Positions 15,343 to 23,841 of a stretch of 25,737 nt of DNA are shown one piece after another. Within the stretch, counting starts at the first letter, position 1, and each line of letters opens with the position of its first letter. The notes below the pieces were generated by a model. That model searched no databases. It saw only the letters and a program-made list of their open reading frames with translations, and had not been told where the DNA came from. Origin of the DNA: an uncultured Collinsella sp. (GTDB lineage: Bacteria > Actinomycetota > Coriobacteriia > Coriobacteriales > Coriobacteriaceae); the NCBI GenBank assembly GCA_900542635.1, contig UQOJ01000030.1, forward strand, positions 1 through 25,737, written 5' to 3'. The translations under genes and the position numbers were made by a program.

Positions 15343-16218
15343 ATGGGCGAGCAGGTTTGTATGACGGGCACCGAGTACTGCGGCGGAGCTGTGGGCGTGG
15401 ACGCGGGCGGCTATCCGGTCGAGACTACGGGCAACGCGGCGCTGGACATCTTGGAACACCGCTCGTCCACGCGTGCCTTCGCGCGTGATGACGACGACCG
15501 TCCCGTGGCGGTGACCGACGAGCAGCGGGCGGCGATCTTGCATGCGGCGAGCCGCGCGCCGTCGGCGGGCGCCATGATGATGTATTCCATCGTGAGCATC
15601 CGCGAGCAGGCAACGCTCGACCGCCTGGCCGACCTGTGCGACCACCAGCCCATGATCGCCAAGGCGCCCTGGGTACTTATATTTGTGGTCGACTATGCCA
15701 AGTGGATCGATCTGTTTGAGCACGTGGGCTGCTTTGAGCCCGAGTTTGTAGAGCGTACGGGCAAGGCGCCCCGCCGCGCGCCGGGTCTGGGCGACTTTGC
15801 CATCGCGGCTCAGGATGCCGTGATCGCCGCGCAAAACGCCGTGGTTGCCGCCGAGGCCCTGGGGCTGGGGAGCTGCTATATCGGCGACATCGTCGAGAAC
15901 GCCGAGGAAGTTGCCGCGCTGCTCGATCTGCCGCCCTATACCATGCCGCTGTCGATGCTCATCATCGGCACGCCCCGTAAGGAGCGCCCGGCAATCGCGC
16001 ACCCCGTGGTGAACCTGGTGCACGAGGAGCGCTACTGCCGTGCGGATGCCGCGACTATGGATGCGCAGGTGGCCGAGATGGATGCGATGTTTCGCCCGCA
16101 CGCCCGCGAGGTGGGGGAGCGCGTCGTGGATATCTACACCCGCAAGCACACGAGCCCCTTTATGGCCGAGATGAGCCGCTCCATGGAGTGGTGGTTCAAA
16201 AACTGGCTCGGAAAATGA
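15343..16218 (+). CDS. Nitroreductase family protein
   Basis: The protein has 291 residues. After about 33 leading residues it shows the family motif RSSTRAF (Arg40 onward), where arginines and serines bind the FMN phosphate. ASRAPSAGAMMMYSI follows, then the later LGLGSCYIGDI and MLIIGTP segments typical of NAD(P)H-dependent FMN flavoenzymes. The C-terminal region of about 70 residues (EERYCRADAAT to WWFKNWLGK) is longer than in minimal nitroreductases. The substrate cannot be predicted. The ATG has GAGGA seven bases upstream. GATAAT at 15280-15285 may be the -10 box, but no clear -35 is seen. It is divergent from the LTA-synthase-like gene across a 214-base gap that shows no other feature, and is followed by a terminator-like palindrome. 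Confidence 0.85.
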   Translation: MGEQVCMTGTEYCGGAVGVDAGGYPVETTGNAALDILEHRSSTRAFARDDDDRPVAVTDEQRAAILHAASRAPSAGAMMMYSIVSIREQATLDRLADLCDHQPMIAKAPWVLIFVVDYAKWIDLFEHVGCFEPEFVERTGKAPRRAPGLGDFAIAAQDAVIAAQNAVVAAEALGLGSCYIGDIVENAEEVAALLDLPPYTMPLSMLIIGTPRKERPAIAHPVVNLVHEERYCRADAATMDAQVAEMDAMFRPHAREVGERVVDIYTRKHTSPFMAEMSRSMEWWFKNWLGK

Positions 16219-16222
16219 CGAA

Positions 16223-16251
16223 TGTGACAAGGGGATAGTCCCTTTGTCACA
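16223..16251 (+). terminator. Palindromic terminator-like repeat after the nitroreductase
   Basis: TGTGACAAGGGGA (16223-16235) pairs with TCCCTTTGTCACA (16239-16251) with one G-T wobble and a 3-base loop. It lies four bases after the stop codon. Its inner part (ACAAGGG ... GTCCCTTTGT) resembles that of the hairpin at 18691-18741, while the outer arms differ, as in REP-like element families. Confidence 0.65.
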
Positions 16252-16335
16252 CTTCATATCGCCGCGGTGGCCTAAAGACTGTATAAATCTTTATCTAGCT
16301 GGGAAAACAGTGCATTAAAACATGGGCCGATTACC

Positions 16336-16341
16336 TATAAT
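16336..16341 (+). promoter_or_regulatory. -10 box of kup
   Basis: Perfect TATAAT, 35 bases before the chosen ATG, giving a leader of about 29 bases. The -35 region (about 16310-16318) is poor, so an activator could be needed. The leader is too short for a riboswitch. Confidence 0.6.
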
Positions 16342-16376
16342 CCCTTCGAACATTAAAGTTGGGAGGAAACCGGCTT

Positions 16377-18404
16377 ATGGAACAAAAGGCCAAGGAGGCA
16401 GCCTCGCACGCTGCGATTCCTGTGAGCATCTCGGCGATGCTCGTCACGCTGGGCGTGGTGTACGGCGATATCGGCACCAGCCCTATGTATGTAACCAAGG
16501 CGCTCGTTGCCGGCAACGGCGGCATCGGAAGCGTCACGGAGGAGTTCGTGCTCGGCGCGCTCTCCCTTGTCGTGTGGACGGTCACGCTGCTGACCACCAT
16601 CAAGTATGTGCTCATCTCGCTGCGCGCCGATAACCATGGCGAGGGCGGCATCTTTGCCCTGTACAGCCTGGTCAAGCGTTGCGGCAAGTGGCTTATCATC
16701 CCCGCCATGCTGGGTGGCGCCGCGTTGCTCGCCGACGGCATCCTGACGCCGGCCGTTACCGTTACCACGGCCATCGAGGGCCTGCGCACTATCCCGGCGG
16801 TTCATGCCGTGCTGGGCGATGACCAGGGCCGCGTCGTCGCCATTACGCTCGCCATCATCATCGTGCTCTTCTTGGTACAGCGCATCGGTACGGCCAAGAT
16901 CGGTCACGCCTTTGGCCCCATCATGACGCTGTGGTTCCTATTCCTGGGCGGCACGGGTCTGTTCTTTGTCTTACAGCACCCCGCCGTGCTGCTGTGCCTC
17001 AACCCGCTCCGCGGCATCGCCTTTTTGTTGAGCCCCAACAACCACGCGGGCATCATGATTCTGGGCAGCTGCTTCCTCGCCACCACCGGTGCCGAGGCGC
17101 TCTACTCCGACATGGGCCACGTCGGCCGCGGCAATATCTACGCTACCTGGCCGTTCGTTAAGTGCTGCCTGCTGCTGTCCTATATGGGCCAGGGCGCTTG
17201 GCTTATGAACAACGCTGCCAACCCCGAGCTCATGGGCATTGCCGATCTCAACCCGTTCTACCAGATGCTCGCCCCGGGCCTGCGTCCCTTTGCCGTCGGC
17301 CTTTCCACCGTCGCGGCCATCATTGCCTCGCAGGCGCTCATCACCGGCGCGTTTTCGCTGGTGTCCGAGGCCAGCCGTCTGGACCTCATGCCGCACATGC
17401 AGGTCTTCTACCCTGCCGAGACCAAGGGCCAGCTCTACATCCCCATGGTCAACAACGTCATGCTTGTCGGCTGCGTCATCGTGGTGCTGCTGTTCCAGAA
17501 CTCGGCGCATATGGAAGCCGCCTACGGCCTTGCCATTACGCTGACTATGATGTGCACGACGCTGCTGCTCTTCTTCTACCTGCACGAGGAGCGCAAGCTC
17601 AAGGTTGCTCCGTGGATCTTCGCGGCCTTCTTCCTTTTGCTCGAAGGCTTCTTCTTCGTGAGCTCGCTCACCAAGTTCTTCCACGGCGGCTACTTCACCA
17701 TCCTCATGGCTGCACTCATCATGGGCATTATGGTGTGCTGGTACAACGGCACGGCGGTCGAGCAGCGCCAGTTTACGCTGCTGCCGCTGCGCAGCTACCT
17801 GCCGCAGCTCAAGCGCCTGCGCGATGACGATCGCTACGAGCGCATGAGCGACAACATCGTGTACCTGACCAAGGACACCCATACCGACTACATCGACCGT
17901 GATATCGTCTACTCGATCTTGGACAAGCATCCCAAGCGCGCTCGCGCCTGGTGGTTTGTGAATGTCGAGACCATGGACGAACCGCACACCTTTGCCTATT
18001 CGGTCGAGACGTTCGGCACCGACTACGTGTTCCGCGTGCATCTGTACCTGGGCTACAAGATCAACCAGCGCGTCAATGCCTACCTGCGTCAGGTCGTTCA
18101 GGACCTGGCTGCCACCGGCGAGCTGCCGGCGCAGACGCATGACTACTCGGTTTACAAAGATCCGGGTAACATCGGTACGTTCAAGTTCGTCCTGATCCGT
18201 AAGCTTCTGGCGCCCGAAAGCGATGTGGAGCCGAGCGAGCGTACGGCCATCACGCTCAAGTACATCATCCGCCGCGCTGCCGGCACGCCTGCACGCTGGT
18301 ACGGCCTGGAGAACTCCAACGTGAGCTTTGAGTACGTGCCGCTGTTCACCAAGTTCAAGGCCGTGAACAAGATGCAGCGCCTGGCCCCCAACGAGCGGCC
18401 GTAG
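16377..18404 (+). CDS. kup: Kup-type potassium uptake transporter
   Basis: The protein has 675 residues. It belongs to the KUP/HAK/KT family, which takes up K+ with protons across the cytoplasmic membrane. The hallmark GVVYGDIGTSPMYV lies near the N-terminus (about 28-41), followed by about 12 hydrophobic helices up to about residue 460. A soluble C-terminal domain of about 200 residues (VYLTKDTHTDYIDRDI ... to the end) completes it. Length is close to E. coli Kup (622 residues). ATG 16377 is chosen because GGGAGGA lies nine bases upstream; an in-frame TTG at 16359 is unlikely. Downstream are a small membrane protein and a KdpDE-like two-component system, which suggests a potassium-response cluster. 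Confidence 0.93.
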   Translation: MEQKAKEAASHAAIPVSISAMLVTLGVVYGDIGTSPMYVTKALVAGNGGIGSVTEEFVLGALSLVVWTVTLLTTIKYVLISLRADNHGEGGIFALYSLVKRCGKWLIIPAMLGGAALLADGILTPAVTVTTAIEGLRTIPAVHAVLGDDQGRVVAITLAIIIVLFLVQRIGTAKIGHAFGPIMTLWFLFLGGTGLFFVLQHPAVLLCLNPLRGIAFLLSPNNHAGIMILGSCFLATTGAEALYSDMGHVGRGNIYATWPFVKCCLLLSYMGQGAWLMNNAANPELMGIADLNPFYQMLAPGLRPFAVGLSTVAAIIASQALITGAFSLVSEASRLDLMPHMQVFYPAETKGQLYIPMVNNVMLVGCVIVVLLFQNSAHMEAAYGLAITLTMMCTTLLLFFYLHEERKLKVAPWIFAAFFLLLEGFFFVSSLTKFFHGGYFTILMAALIMGIMVCWYNGTAVEQRQFTLLPLRSYLPQLKRLRDDDRYERMSDNIVYLTKDTHTDYIDRDIVYSILDKHPKRARAWWFVNVETMDEPHTFAYSVETFGTDYVFRVHLYLGYKINQRVNAYLRQVVQDLAATGELPAQTHDYSVYKDPGNIGTFKFVLIRKLLAPESDVEPSERTAITLKYIIRRAAGTPARWYGLENSNVSFEYVPLFTKFKAVNKMQRLAPNERP

Positions 18405-18464
18405 ACGTCGGCGGCTACACGGAGTTGGTTTTTGATGGATAAGCATGAGGCCGGGGAGGTAAAC

Positions 18465-18659
18465 ATGGATACAAAGGCGCTCGATGGCCGTGAGGCGGTG
18501 GTCGAAATGGTGCGTGAGGCGCGCGCCGACGCCGCCGAAGATCGGTTCTTTACGAATCGTGCCAACATGGACATGGCCGACCGCGTGATCTCGATCGTGG
18601 CGCTGGTATTTGGAGCGGTGTGCGTGTGTGCCCTGCTCGCGCACGTGCTGTTTGTCTAG
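18465..18659 (+). CDS. Small single-pass membrane protein
   Basis: The protein has 64 residues: a charged N-terminal half (REAVVEMVREARADAAEDRFFTN) and one C-terminal membrane helix (VISIVALVFGAVCVCALLAHVLFV) that ends almost at the stop codon. The ATG is supported by GGGGAGG five bases upstream. An in-frame ATG at 18435 with weaker GGAG spacing would add ten residues. I do not recognise a family. It follows kup by 60 bases with no terminator between, so co-transcription is likely, and a strong hairpin follows it. By position it could be a small accessory or regulatory subunit of Kup or of the sensor kinase, but nothing in its sequence proves that. Confidence 0.65.
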   Translation: MDTKALDGREAVVEMVREARADAAEDRFFTNRANMDMADRVISIVALVFGAVCVCALLAHVLFV

Positions 18660-18690
18660 CGACCGCAGGCTGCAAAGGCTTTACACTTGG

Positions 18691-18745
18691 AACCACCACA
18701 AGGGAAACCACCACAAAGGTGCCTGTCCCTTGTGGTGGTTTTTGT
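18691..18745 (+). terminator. Terminator with two competing left arms
   Basis: AACCACCACAAGGG (18691-18704) pairs perfectly with CCCTTGTGGTGGTT (18727-18740). A second near-copy, AAACCACCACAAAGG (18705-18719), can pair with the same right arm with one bulge. TTTTTGTTTTT follows. Either hairpin would terminate; the two are mutually exclusive. The palindrome belongs to the same constant-core style as 16223-16251. Confidence 0.75.
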
Positions 18746-18769
18746 TTTTGAGAGAGGGGCGGGGCACTG

Positions 18770-20395
18770 ATGGGCGTCCGTACGGACGGCGATATTGCCG
18801 ATAGCTTTTGGTGGAGGCGCACAACGCTGACGCGCCGCACTCCTCTGTATGACGCCTGCGTATCGGCGGGGCTGCTGGTCGCGGCGACGATTGTGGGCGC
18901 GCTGCTCGACCATCCGGGTCTCGCGCCGAGCATCATGATCGTCTATGTGTTCGCCGTTCAGCTGTGCGCATTCTTTACCTGGAGTCGCCTGTATTGCTTG
19001 CTGAGCTCGGCTGCCGCCGTGGCGCTCTACAACTTCTTGTTTGTCGACCCGCGCTACTCGCTGTCGCTTATCGACCGCGGCTATCCCGGCATGTTCTTCA
19101 TCATGTTCGTGGTCTCGCTTGTGTCGAGCTCGATTGCGTTGGCTCTGCGCCGCGCCTTGGCACAGGCTGCCGCCAGCGACCGCCGCACGCATATGGTGCT
19201 CGAGACCAACCGCATGCTGCAGCGGTGCGCCGACGAGCAGCAGATCGTTCACGCCATGGCAACGCAGCTGGCGCGTCTTTCGGGCTGTCCGGTCGTGTGG
19301 TACAGCGCCGATGCCGAGGGCGATGACCTGCTGCCGCGTGCGACATACACGGCCGTGGGCGATGCCGCACCGGTGCACGAACTGGCGCCGCAGATGCCGC
19401 CGCGGCTCTCGGCGTCCGCCTATGTGGGAACGCCGCTCGACGCCACGTTTGGCGGCTCGGCGTTTTATGGCATCTACCTGACGGTTCGCACAGGCGACGG
19501 CTTCGCGCGCTCGGGCGACCCCGCCTCGGTGGTGGGCGTGCTGGCTATCGTTGCCGAGCCCGACGTGCTGACGCACGAGGAGCGAACACTTGCCGATGCC
19601 ATCGTGAGCGAAGGCGAGCTGGCACTCGATCGCGCCCGCGCCATGGAGGCCCGCGAGGAGGCGGCGGTGCTTGCCAAAAACGAACAGCTGCGCGCCAACC
19701 TGCTGCGCTCCATCTCGCACGATCTGCGTACGCCGCTCACCAGTATTTCGGGCAATGCCGATGTCCTGCTCGACCAGGGCTCGACCGGCACCGCCGTGCT
19801 CGATGCCCAGACGCGCCGCGGCCTGCTCCTGTCCATTCGCTCGGATGCGCAATGGCTCAACGCCACCGTCGAGAACCTGCTCGCCATCACCAAGCTCGAG
19901 GGTGGCGGTATGCGCCTGTCGACCACGCTCGAGCTCATGGACGATATCGTCGAGGAGGCGCTGCGCCACGTGAACCCTGCCGTGCGCGAGCACGACCTTA
20001 AGGTGGTGGCGTGCGATGAGCCGGCGCTCGTCAACGTCGATGCGCGCCTGATGGTGCAGCTGGTGGTCAATCTGGTGAATAACGCTATCACCTATACACC
20101 CGCAGGCTCGCATATCATGATTTCGATTAGCGTCGACGATGGACGCGTGGCGTGCTCGGTGGCCGATGATGGTCCGGGCATCGCACCCGAGGATCGCGAG
20201 CGCATCTTTGAGTCGTTCTATACCGTCAACCATGGCCTGGCCGACAGCCACCGTAGTGTGGGCCTGGGGCTTTCGCTCTGCCGGTCCATTGCGCTGGCGC
20301 ATGGCGGTAGCATAGAGGTTGCCGCGGCGGACCCGCACGGCTCGGTCTTTACGATTGAGCTTCCCGTCGCCGATGTTTCGTTTGATAAGGAGTAG
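18770..20395 (+). CDS. kdpD: KdpD-like sensor histidine kinase lacking the KdpD/Usp head
   Basis: The protein has 541 residues, against about 900 for E. coli KdpD. Residues of about 28-130 form the KdpD-type membrane domain (DUF4118), including the typical NFLFVDPRYSLSL segment. A GAF-like region follows (about 145-290), then the H-box SISHDLRTPLTS (His317), the N-box NLVNNAITYTPAG and ATP-lid motifs DDGPGIAPEDRERIFE and GLGLSLC. The N-terminal KdpD domain with its Walker motifs and the universal-stress domain are absent. There is no sign of a broken upstream remnant, so the short form seems native. The ATG has AGAGAGGGG upstream. The next gene is its response regulator, four bases on. It probably senses K+ limitation or turgor and may act on kup; that is inferred from context. 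Confidence 0.85.
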   Translation: MGVRTDGDIADSFWWRRTTLTRRTPLYDACVSAGLLVAATIVGALLDHPGLAPSIMIVYVFAVQLCAFFTWSRLYCLLSSAAAVALYNFLFVDPRYSLSLIDRGYPGMFFIMFVVSLVSSSIALALRRALAQAAASDRRTHMVLETNRMLQRCADEQQIVHAMATQLARLSGCPVVWYSADAEGDDLLPRATYTAVGDAAPVHELAPQMPPRLSASAYVGTPLDATFGGSAFYGIYLTVRTGDGFARSGDPASVVGVLAIVAEPDVLTHEERTLADAIVSEGELALDRARAMEAREEAAVLAKNEQLRANLLRSISHDLRTPLTSISGNADVLLDQGSTGTAVLDAQTRRGLLLSIRSDAQWLNATVENLLAITKLEGGGMRLSTTLELMDDIVEEALRHVNPAVREHDLKVVACDEPALVNVDARLMVQLVVNLVNNAITYTPAGSHIMISISVDDGRVACSVADDGPGIAPEDRERIFESFYTVNHGLADSHRSVGLGLSLCRSIALAHGGSIEVAAADPHGSVFTIELPVADVSFDKE

Positions 20396-20399
20396 CGTC

Positions 20400-21113
20400 G
20401 TGCCGAACTCTGCCGTAAAACCGCTCATCTTGGTCGTTGAGGACGACCCCGCCGTTCGCAATCTTATCGTTGCCGCGCTCGAGGCGCACGGCTTGCGTCA
20501 TATGGCCGTGGAGACCGCCCATGCCGCTATCGCCGCCGCCTCATCGCAAGCGCCGAGCATTGTGCTGCTCGATTTGGGCCTGCCCGATATGGACGGCGTC
20601 AAGGTAGTGGAGTCGGTGCGCGCATGGTCGGGCATGCCGATTATTGTGGTCTCGGCGCGCAGCGAGGACGCGGACAAGATCCGCGCACTTGATGCCGGTG
20701 CCGACGACTACCTGACCAAGCCGTTTTCGGTCGAGGAGTTGCTTGCGCGCATTCGCACGACGCTCAGGCGTCTCTCGTATGCGCAAACGGGCGGCGTTGC
20801 CTCCGAGGGCTCGTTCGATACCGGCGAGTTGCATATCGATTTTGATGCCGGCATCGCCACGATGGATGGCGAGGAACTGCATTTGACGCCGATCGAGTAC
20901 AAGCTCCTGTGCCTGCTGGCGCATAACGCCGACAAGGTGCTGACGCACCAGTTTATCCTGCACGAGATTTGGGGCACGGCAACTAAGAGCGACCTGGCGA
21001 GCCTGCGTGTCTTTATGGGCACGCTGCGCAAGAAGATCGAGTCCGACCCCGCGCATCCGCGCTATATCCAAACGCACGTGGGCATCGGTTACCGACTGGT
21101 CACCCAAGGCTAG
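20400..21113 (+). CDS. kdpE: KdpE-like OmpR-family response regulator
   Basis: The protein has 237 residues. The receiver domain (about 8-125) has the acidic pair EDD (14-16), phospho-acceptor Asp58 in LLDLGLPDMDG, the SARSE switch and the conserved Lys in LTKPF. The C-terminal winged-helix domain (about 140-235) has LTPIEYKLLCLL and LRVFMGTLRKKIESDPAHPRY, which closely match KdpE. The start is GTG at 20400 with AAGGAG seven bases upstream, inside the end of the kinase gene, so the pair is translationally close. No kdpFABC operon is visible in the window, so the target genes are unknown; kup and the small membrane protein just upstream are candidates. Confidence 0.9.
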   Translation: MPNSAVKPLILVVEDDPAVRNLIVAALEAHGLRHMAVETAHAAIAAASSQAPSIVLLDLGLPDMDGVKVVESVRAWSGMPIIVVSARSEDADKIRALDAGADDYLTKPFSVEELLARIRTTLRRLSYAQTGGVASEGSFDTGELHIDFDAGIATMDGEELHLTPIEYKLLCLLAHNADKVLTHQFILHEIWGTATKSDLASLRVFMGTLRKKIESDPAHPRYIQTHVGIGYRLVTQG

Positions 21114-21137
21114 ATCGCCAACCACCATCTCAATATG

Positions 21138-21204
21138 AGTTGCGGTGAAATACGGTCTAAATATACCTAATTCCAGGCAAAACAGTCCGTATTCCACCGC
21201 AACT
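21138..21204. terminator. Bidirectional terminator between kdpE and rlmKL
   Basis: Arms 21138-21155 (AGTTGCGGTGAAATACGG) and 21187-21204 pair in 17 of 18 positions around a 31-base AT-rich loop. It lies between the two convergent genes, 25 bases after one stop and 4 bases from the other. Confidence 0.7.
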
Positions 21205-21207
21205 TTG

Positions 21208-23766
21208 TTATCTGCCCTTGGGCTTGCTGGCGTAGAACTTCTTCTTTTTGGGCTTGCCGGCAGAGGAGGGTTTGCCGGCAAAGTTTGATTTGCCGTTGCC
21301 GGCCTGCGCGGGCGCGGGCGCTGCTGCACGAGGCTTGCGCGCCTCGGGGCTGCGCAGCTCCTCGGTTCGCTCGGCAATCTCCCCGGCGCTAAAGCCGACC
21401 TCGGCCATGGCGTCCTCGATGGGCAGTCGGCGTACGATATAGCAATGGTGCACCTTCTGGTTGCGCGCGAAGTCCTCGGGGATGGTCTGCGCCGTAATGT
21501 CCTCCAACACGACGCCCGCGCGCGCGAGCTTGCGCGTCTCGGGGCGGAAGCCACGCAGGTTGCAGCTAAAGATGGCGTGGCCGCCCCGTGCGAGCAGGCG
21601 CGATACGCCGGCCAAAAGCTCAACATGGTCGCGCTGGACATCCCAGGTGCGGCGGCCCATCTTGGATGAGTTCGAGAACGTGGGCGGGTCGACAAAGATC
21701 AGGTCCCAGCGGTTGCGCGTCTGGCGCTGGTCGCGAATCCAGGCGAGCACGTCGTCGCGCACAAAATGATGCTGCGGACCAACAAAGCCGTTCTGGCGCA
21801 TATTGCGCTCGGCCCAGTCCAGGTAGGTGTTGGAAAGGTCGACCGTCACGGTCTCCTCGACGCCGCCGTCTGCCGCATAGCAGGTGGCGGTACCGGTGTA
21901 GGCGAACAGGTTGAGGAAGCGGCGCGCCTGCTTGGCGTGCTCGCGCACCAGGTTGCGGGTGACGCGGTGGTCTAGGAAGATGCCCACATCCAAATAGTCG
22001 TCAAAGTTGACGGCAAAGGTGAGTCCACCCTCTTCGATGAGCGGCAGGCGACGGCGCGCGATGTTGGCGCGCTCGCCCGAGCCGCCCTTGCCGGCGCCCT
22101 GCTTGCCGTACTGCGAGCCGCCGCGCGAACGCATGCGGGCCTTGGCGTGCACGTGCTCGGCCGGAACATCAAGAATACGCGGCGCGATGGCCAAGATGTC
22201 GAGCATGCGGGCCTGGGCAAGCGCGGGGTCGATGGTCTTGGGTGCGGCGTATTCGGCGATGACGAGCCAGCGGCCCGGCGTCTGCGGGCAGCCCTCGTAC
22301 AGGTCGATGGCGGCGGAGTAGTCGGGCAGGTCGGCATCGTAGACGCGGTAGCAGCTCACGCCCTCGCGCTTGGCCCACTTGCGGCGCAGGCGGGCATTCT
22401 TGCGCAGGCGGTTGGCGAACTGCTCAGACTCGGGAATGAGCACGGGCAGCGGCTTGCCGTCGCCCAGGTCGAGCGTGGCGGCAGGTTCGGGCATGAGGGT
22501 ATCGGCGGCTTCGTCATGAGCGTCTGCGGTCTGTTCCTCGGCATCTGCGCTGATCGCTGCTTCAAATGCCGCGGCGGCGTGGTCGAGCGAGGGCCAAACC
22601 TCAATAGCCGCCTCCTCGTTGTTGGGCATGACGGCGATCGAGCGCTTGGGCTCGGCGTGGAGCGCGCGGGCCAGCAATCCGTCGCGGGTGAGCGCGGCGA
22701 CCGGCGCCGAAGCGAGCTCGGGGGCGCGGCGCAGCTCGCCGATGAGCGTCATGGCATCGTGCATGAGTGAAAGCGGTGTCTCGGTCGTATCCGCGACGAG
22801 GGCGGCACCGGCGACAGTGCCCGCGTGGTCCAGCACGGTGGCGGACTTAGCGGCGCAAAAATCGACAAAGCGCTTGTAGCCGGCACACTTGACCATGCGC
22901 TCGGCGATCTTGCGGGCGGTGGGGTCAATGTCCATGGCCACGATGCGCGCCTGGCGCTCGCGCGCTGCCGCCTCGCGCTCGCGTGCCTCGGCAAGCAGCT
23001 GCTCCCACAGAGCGGCGTCGTGTAGCTGCCAGCCCTCAAAGCCCCAGCGCTCGCGTGCGGCGCCCGGGGCGCGGTCGGTCAGAATGTTCACGGCTTCCAG
23101 CAGCAGGCCGCCGCCGGCGCACGAGGCATCGATTAGCGTGGGAAGGGCTTCATTCTCGTAATCGTCGGCCGTCAACTCGCGCTCGCACAGTGCGGTCCAG
23201 CCGACCTGCGCCAGCACCAGGGCGGCGTAGTCGGGGCGCAACACGTGCGCACCCTCGCCGGCACGGGTCGCCGCGGGCGGCAGGCGCTTGAACAGTGGGT
23301 CGCCCGAAAGGTCCAGGCTGATGCTCGCGCGGCGCTGGCGCAGCGAAAGCAACAGGTGAACGTCGGGATCGGCAGCGTCGACATCGGCGCGACGGCCCGT
23401 GGTCTCGGCCAGACGGTCGCACAGCGCGTTCTTGGCGCGCAGGGCCGAGAAGCGCGTGTTGCGCAGCTGCTCGGTCACGCCGCGGGCGGTGATGGCAATG
23501 GTGGCGCCGGGGCGGACGATGTTCTCCCAGGCGATGTCGTAAACGCTATCGTACAGCTCATCGGCATCCTGCGCCTCAAAGCGCCCGAGCACCGCAAACA
23601 CGCGGCTCGCTAGGCGCGACCACAGACAGGCGCGGTAGCCTTCTTCGAGCTCGCCCTCAAACGTGGCGCGGCCCTTCAGCCGGCGAACATGCGAAAGCCC
23701 GAGGCGTTTAAGCTCATCGGCGAGTGCGGACTCAAAGCCTTCGGGGCAGCTTGCGTAAAATTCCAT
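21208..23766 (-). CDS. rlmKL: RlmKL-type 23S rRNA methyltransferase with altered RlmL half
   Basis: The protein has 852 residues. The full-length family joins RlmL (m2G2445) and RlmK (m7G2069). The N-terminal THUMP part (MEFYASCPEGFESALADELKRLG) and the RNTRFSALRAKNAL region are present. The RlmL half is odd: the SAM loop, usually DPMCGSGTLLIEA, reads DASCAGGGLLLEA (from Asp213), and the catalytic NPPY is replaced by ADTTETP (325-331), followed by a low-complexity acidic stretch. The RlmK half is intact, with LNLFAYTGTATCYAADGG and VDPPTFSNSSKM (692-703). The C-terminus carries an extra Lys/Ala/Pro-rich tail (about 790-852). The ATG has GAGAGG about seven bases upstream. I infer that RlmK activity is kept and that RlmL activity is doubtful. 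Confidence 0.85.
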   Translation of the reverse strand: MEFYASCPEGFESALADELKRLGLSHVRRLKGRATFEGELEEGYRACLWSRLASRVFAVLGRFEAQDADELYDSVYDIAWENIVRPGATIAITARGVTEQLRNTRFSALRAKNALCDRLAETTGRRADVDAADPDVHLLLSLRQRRASISLDLSGDPLFKRLPPAATRAGEGAHVLRPDYAALVLAQVGWTALCERELTADDYENEALPTLIDASCAGGGLLLEAVNILTDRAPGAARERWGFEGWQLHDAALWEQLLAEAREREAAARERQARIVAMDIDPTARKIAERMVKCAGYKRFVDFCAAKSATVLDHAGTVAGAALVADTTETPLSLMHDAMTLIGELRRAPELASAPVAALTRDGLLARALHAEPKRSIAVMPNNEEAAIEVWPSLDHAAAAFEAAISADAEEQTADAHDEAADTLMPEPAATLDLGDGKPLPVLIPESEQFANRLRKNARLRRKWAKREGVSCYRVYDADLPDYSAAIDLYEGCPQTPGRWLVIAEYAAPKTIDPALAQARMLDILAIAPRILDVPAEHVHAKARMRSRGGSQYGKQGAGKGGSGERANIARRRLPLIEEGGLTFAVNFDDYLDVGIFLDHRVTRNLVREHAKQARRFLNLFAYTGTATCYAADGGVEETVTVDLSNTYLDWAERNMRQNGFVGPQHHFVRDDVLAWIRDQRQTRNRWDLIFVDPPTFSNSSKMGRRTWDVQRDHVELLAGVSRLLARGGHAIFSCNLRGFRPETRKLARAGVVLEDITAQTIPEDFARNQKVHHCYIVRRLPIEDAMAEVGFSAGEIAERTEELRSPEARKPRAAAPAPAQAGNGKSNFAGKPSSAGKPKKKKFYASKPKGR

Positions 23767-23793
23767 GGGTGACCTCTCTGGTTGCGTCGCTCC

Positions 23794-23803
23794 ATTATAT
23801 GAT
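23794..23803. promoter_or_regulatory. Overlapping divergent -10 boxes
   Basis: On the minus strand 23794-23799 reads TATAAT, 27 bases before the rlmKL ATG. On the plus strand TATGAT lies at 23798-23803, 38 bases before the HAD ATG. The 75-base gap between the two divergent genes has room for little else. No clear -35 boxes are seen. Confidence 0.45.
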
Positions 23804-23841
23804 GGATGCTTCGTTTGCCCTTATCCTCGAAAGGAACCCAT

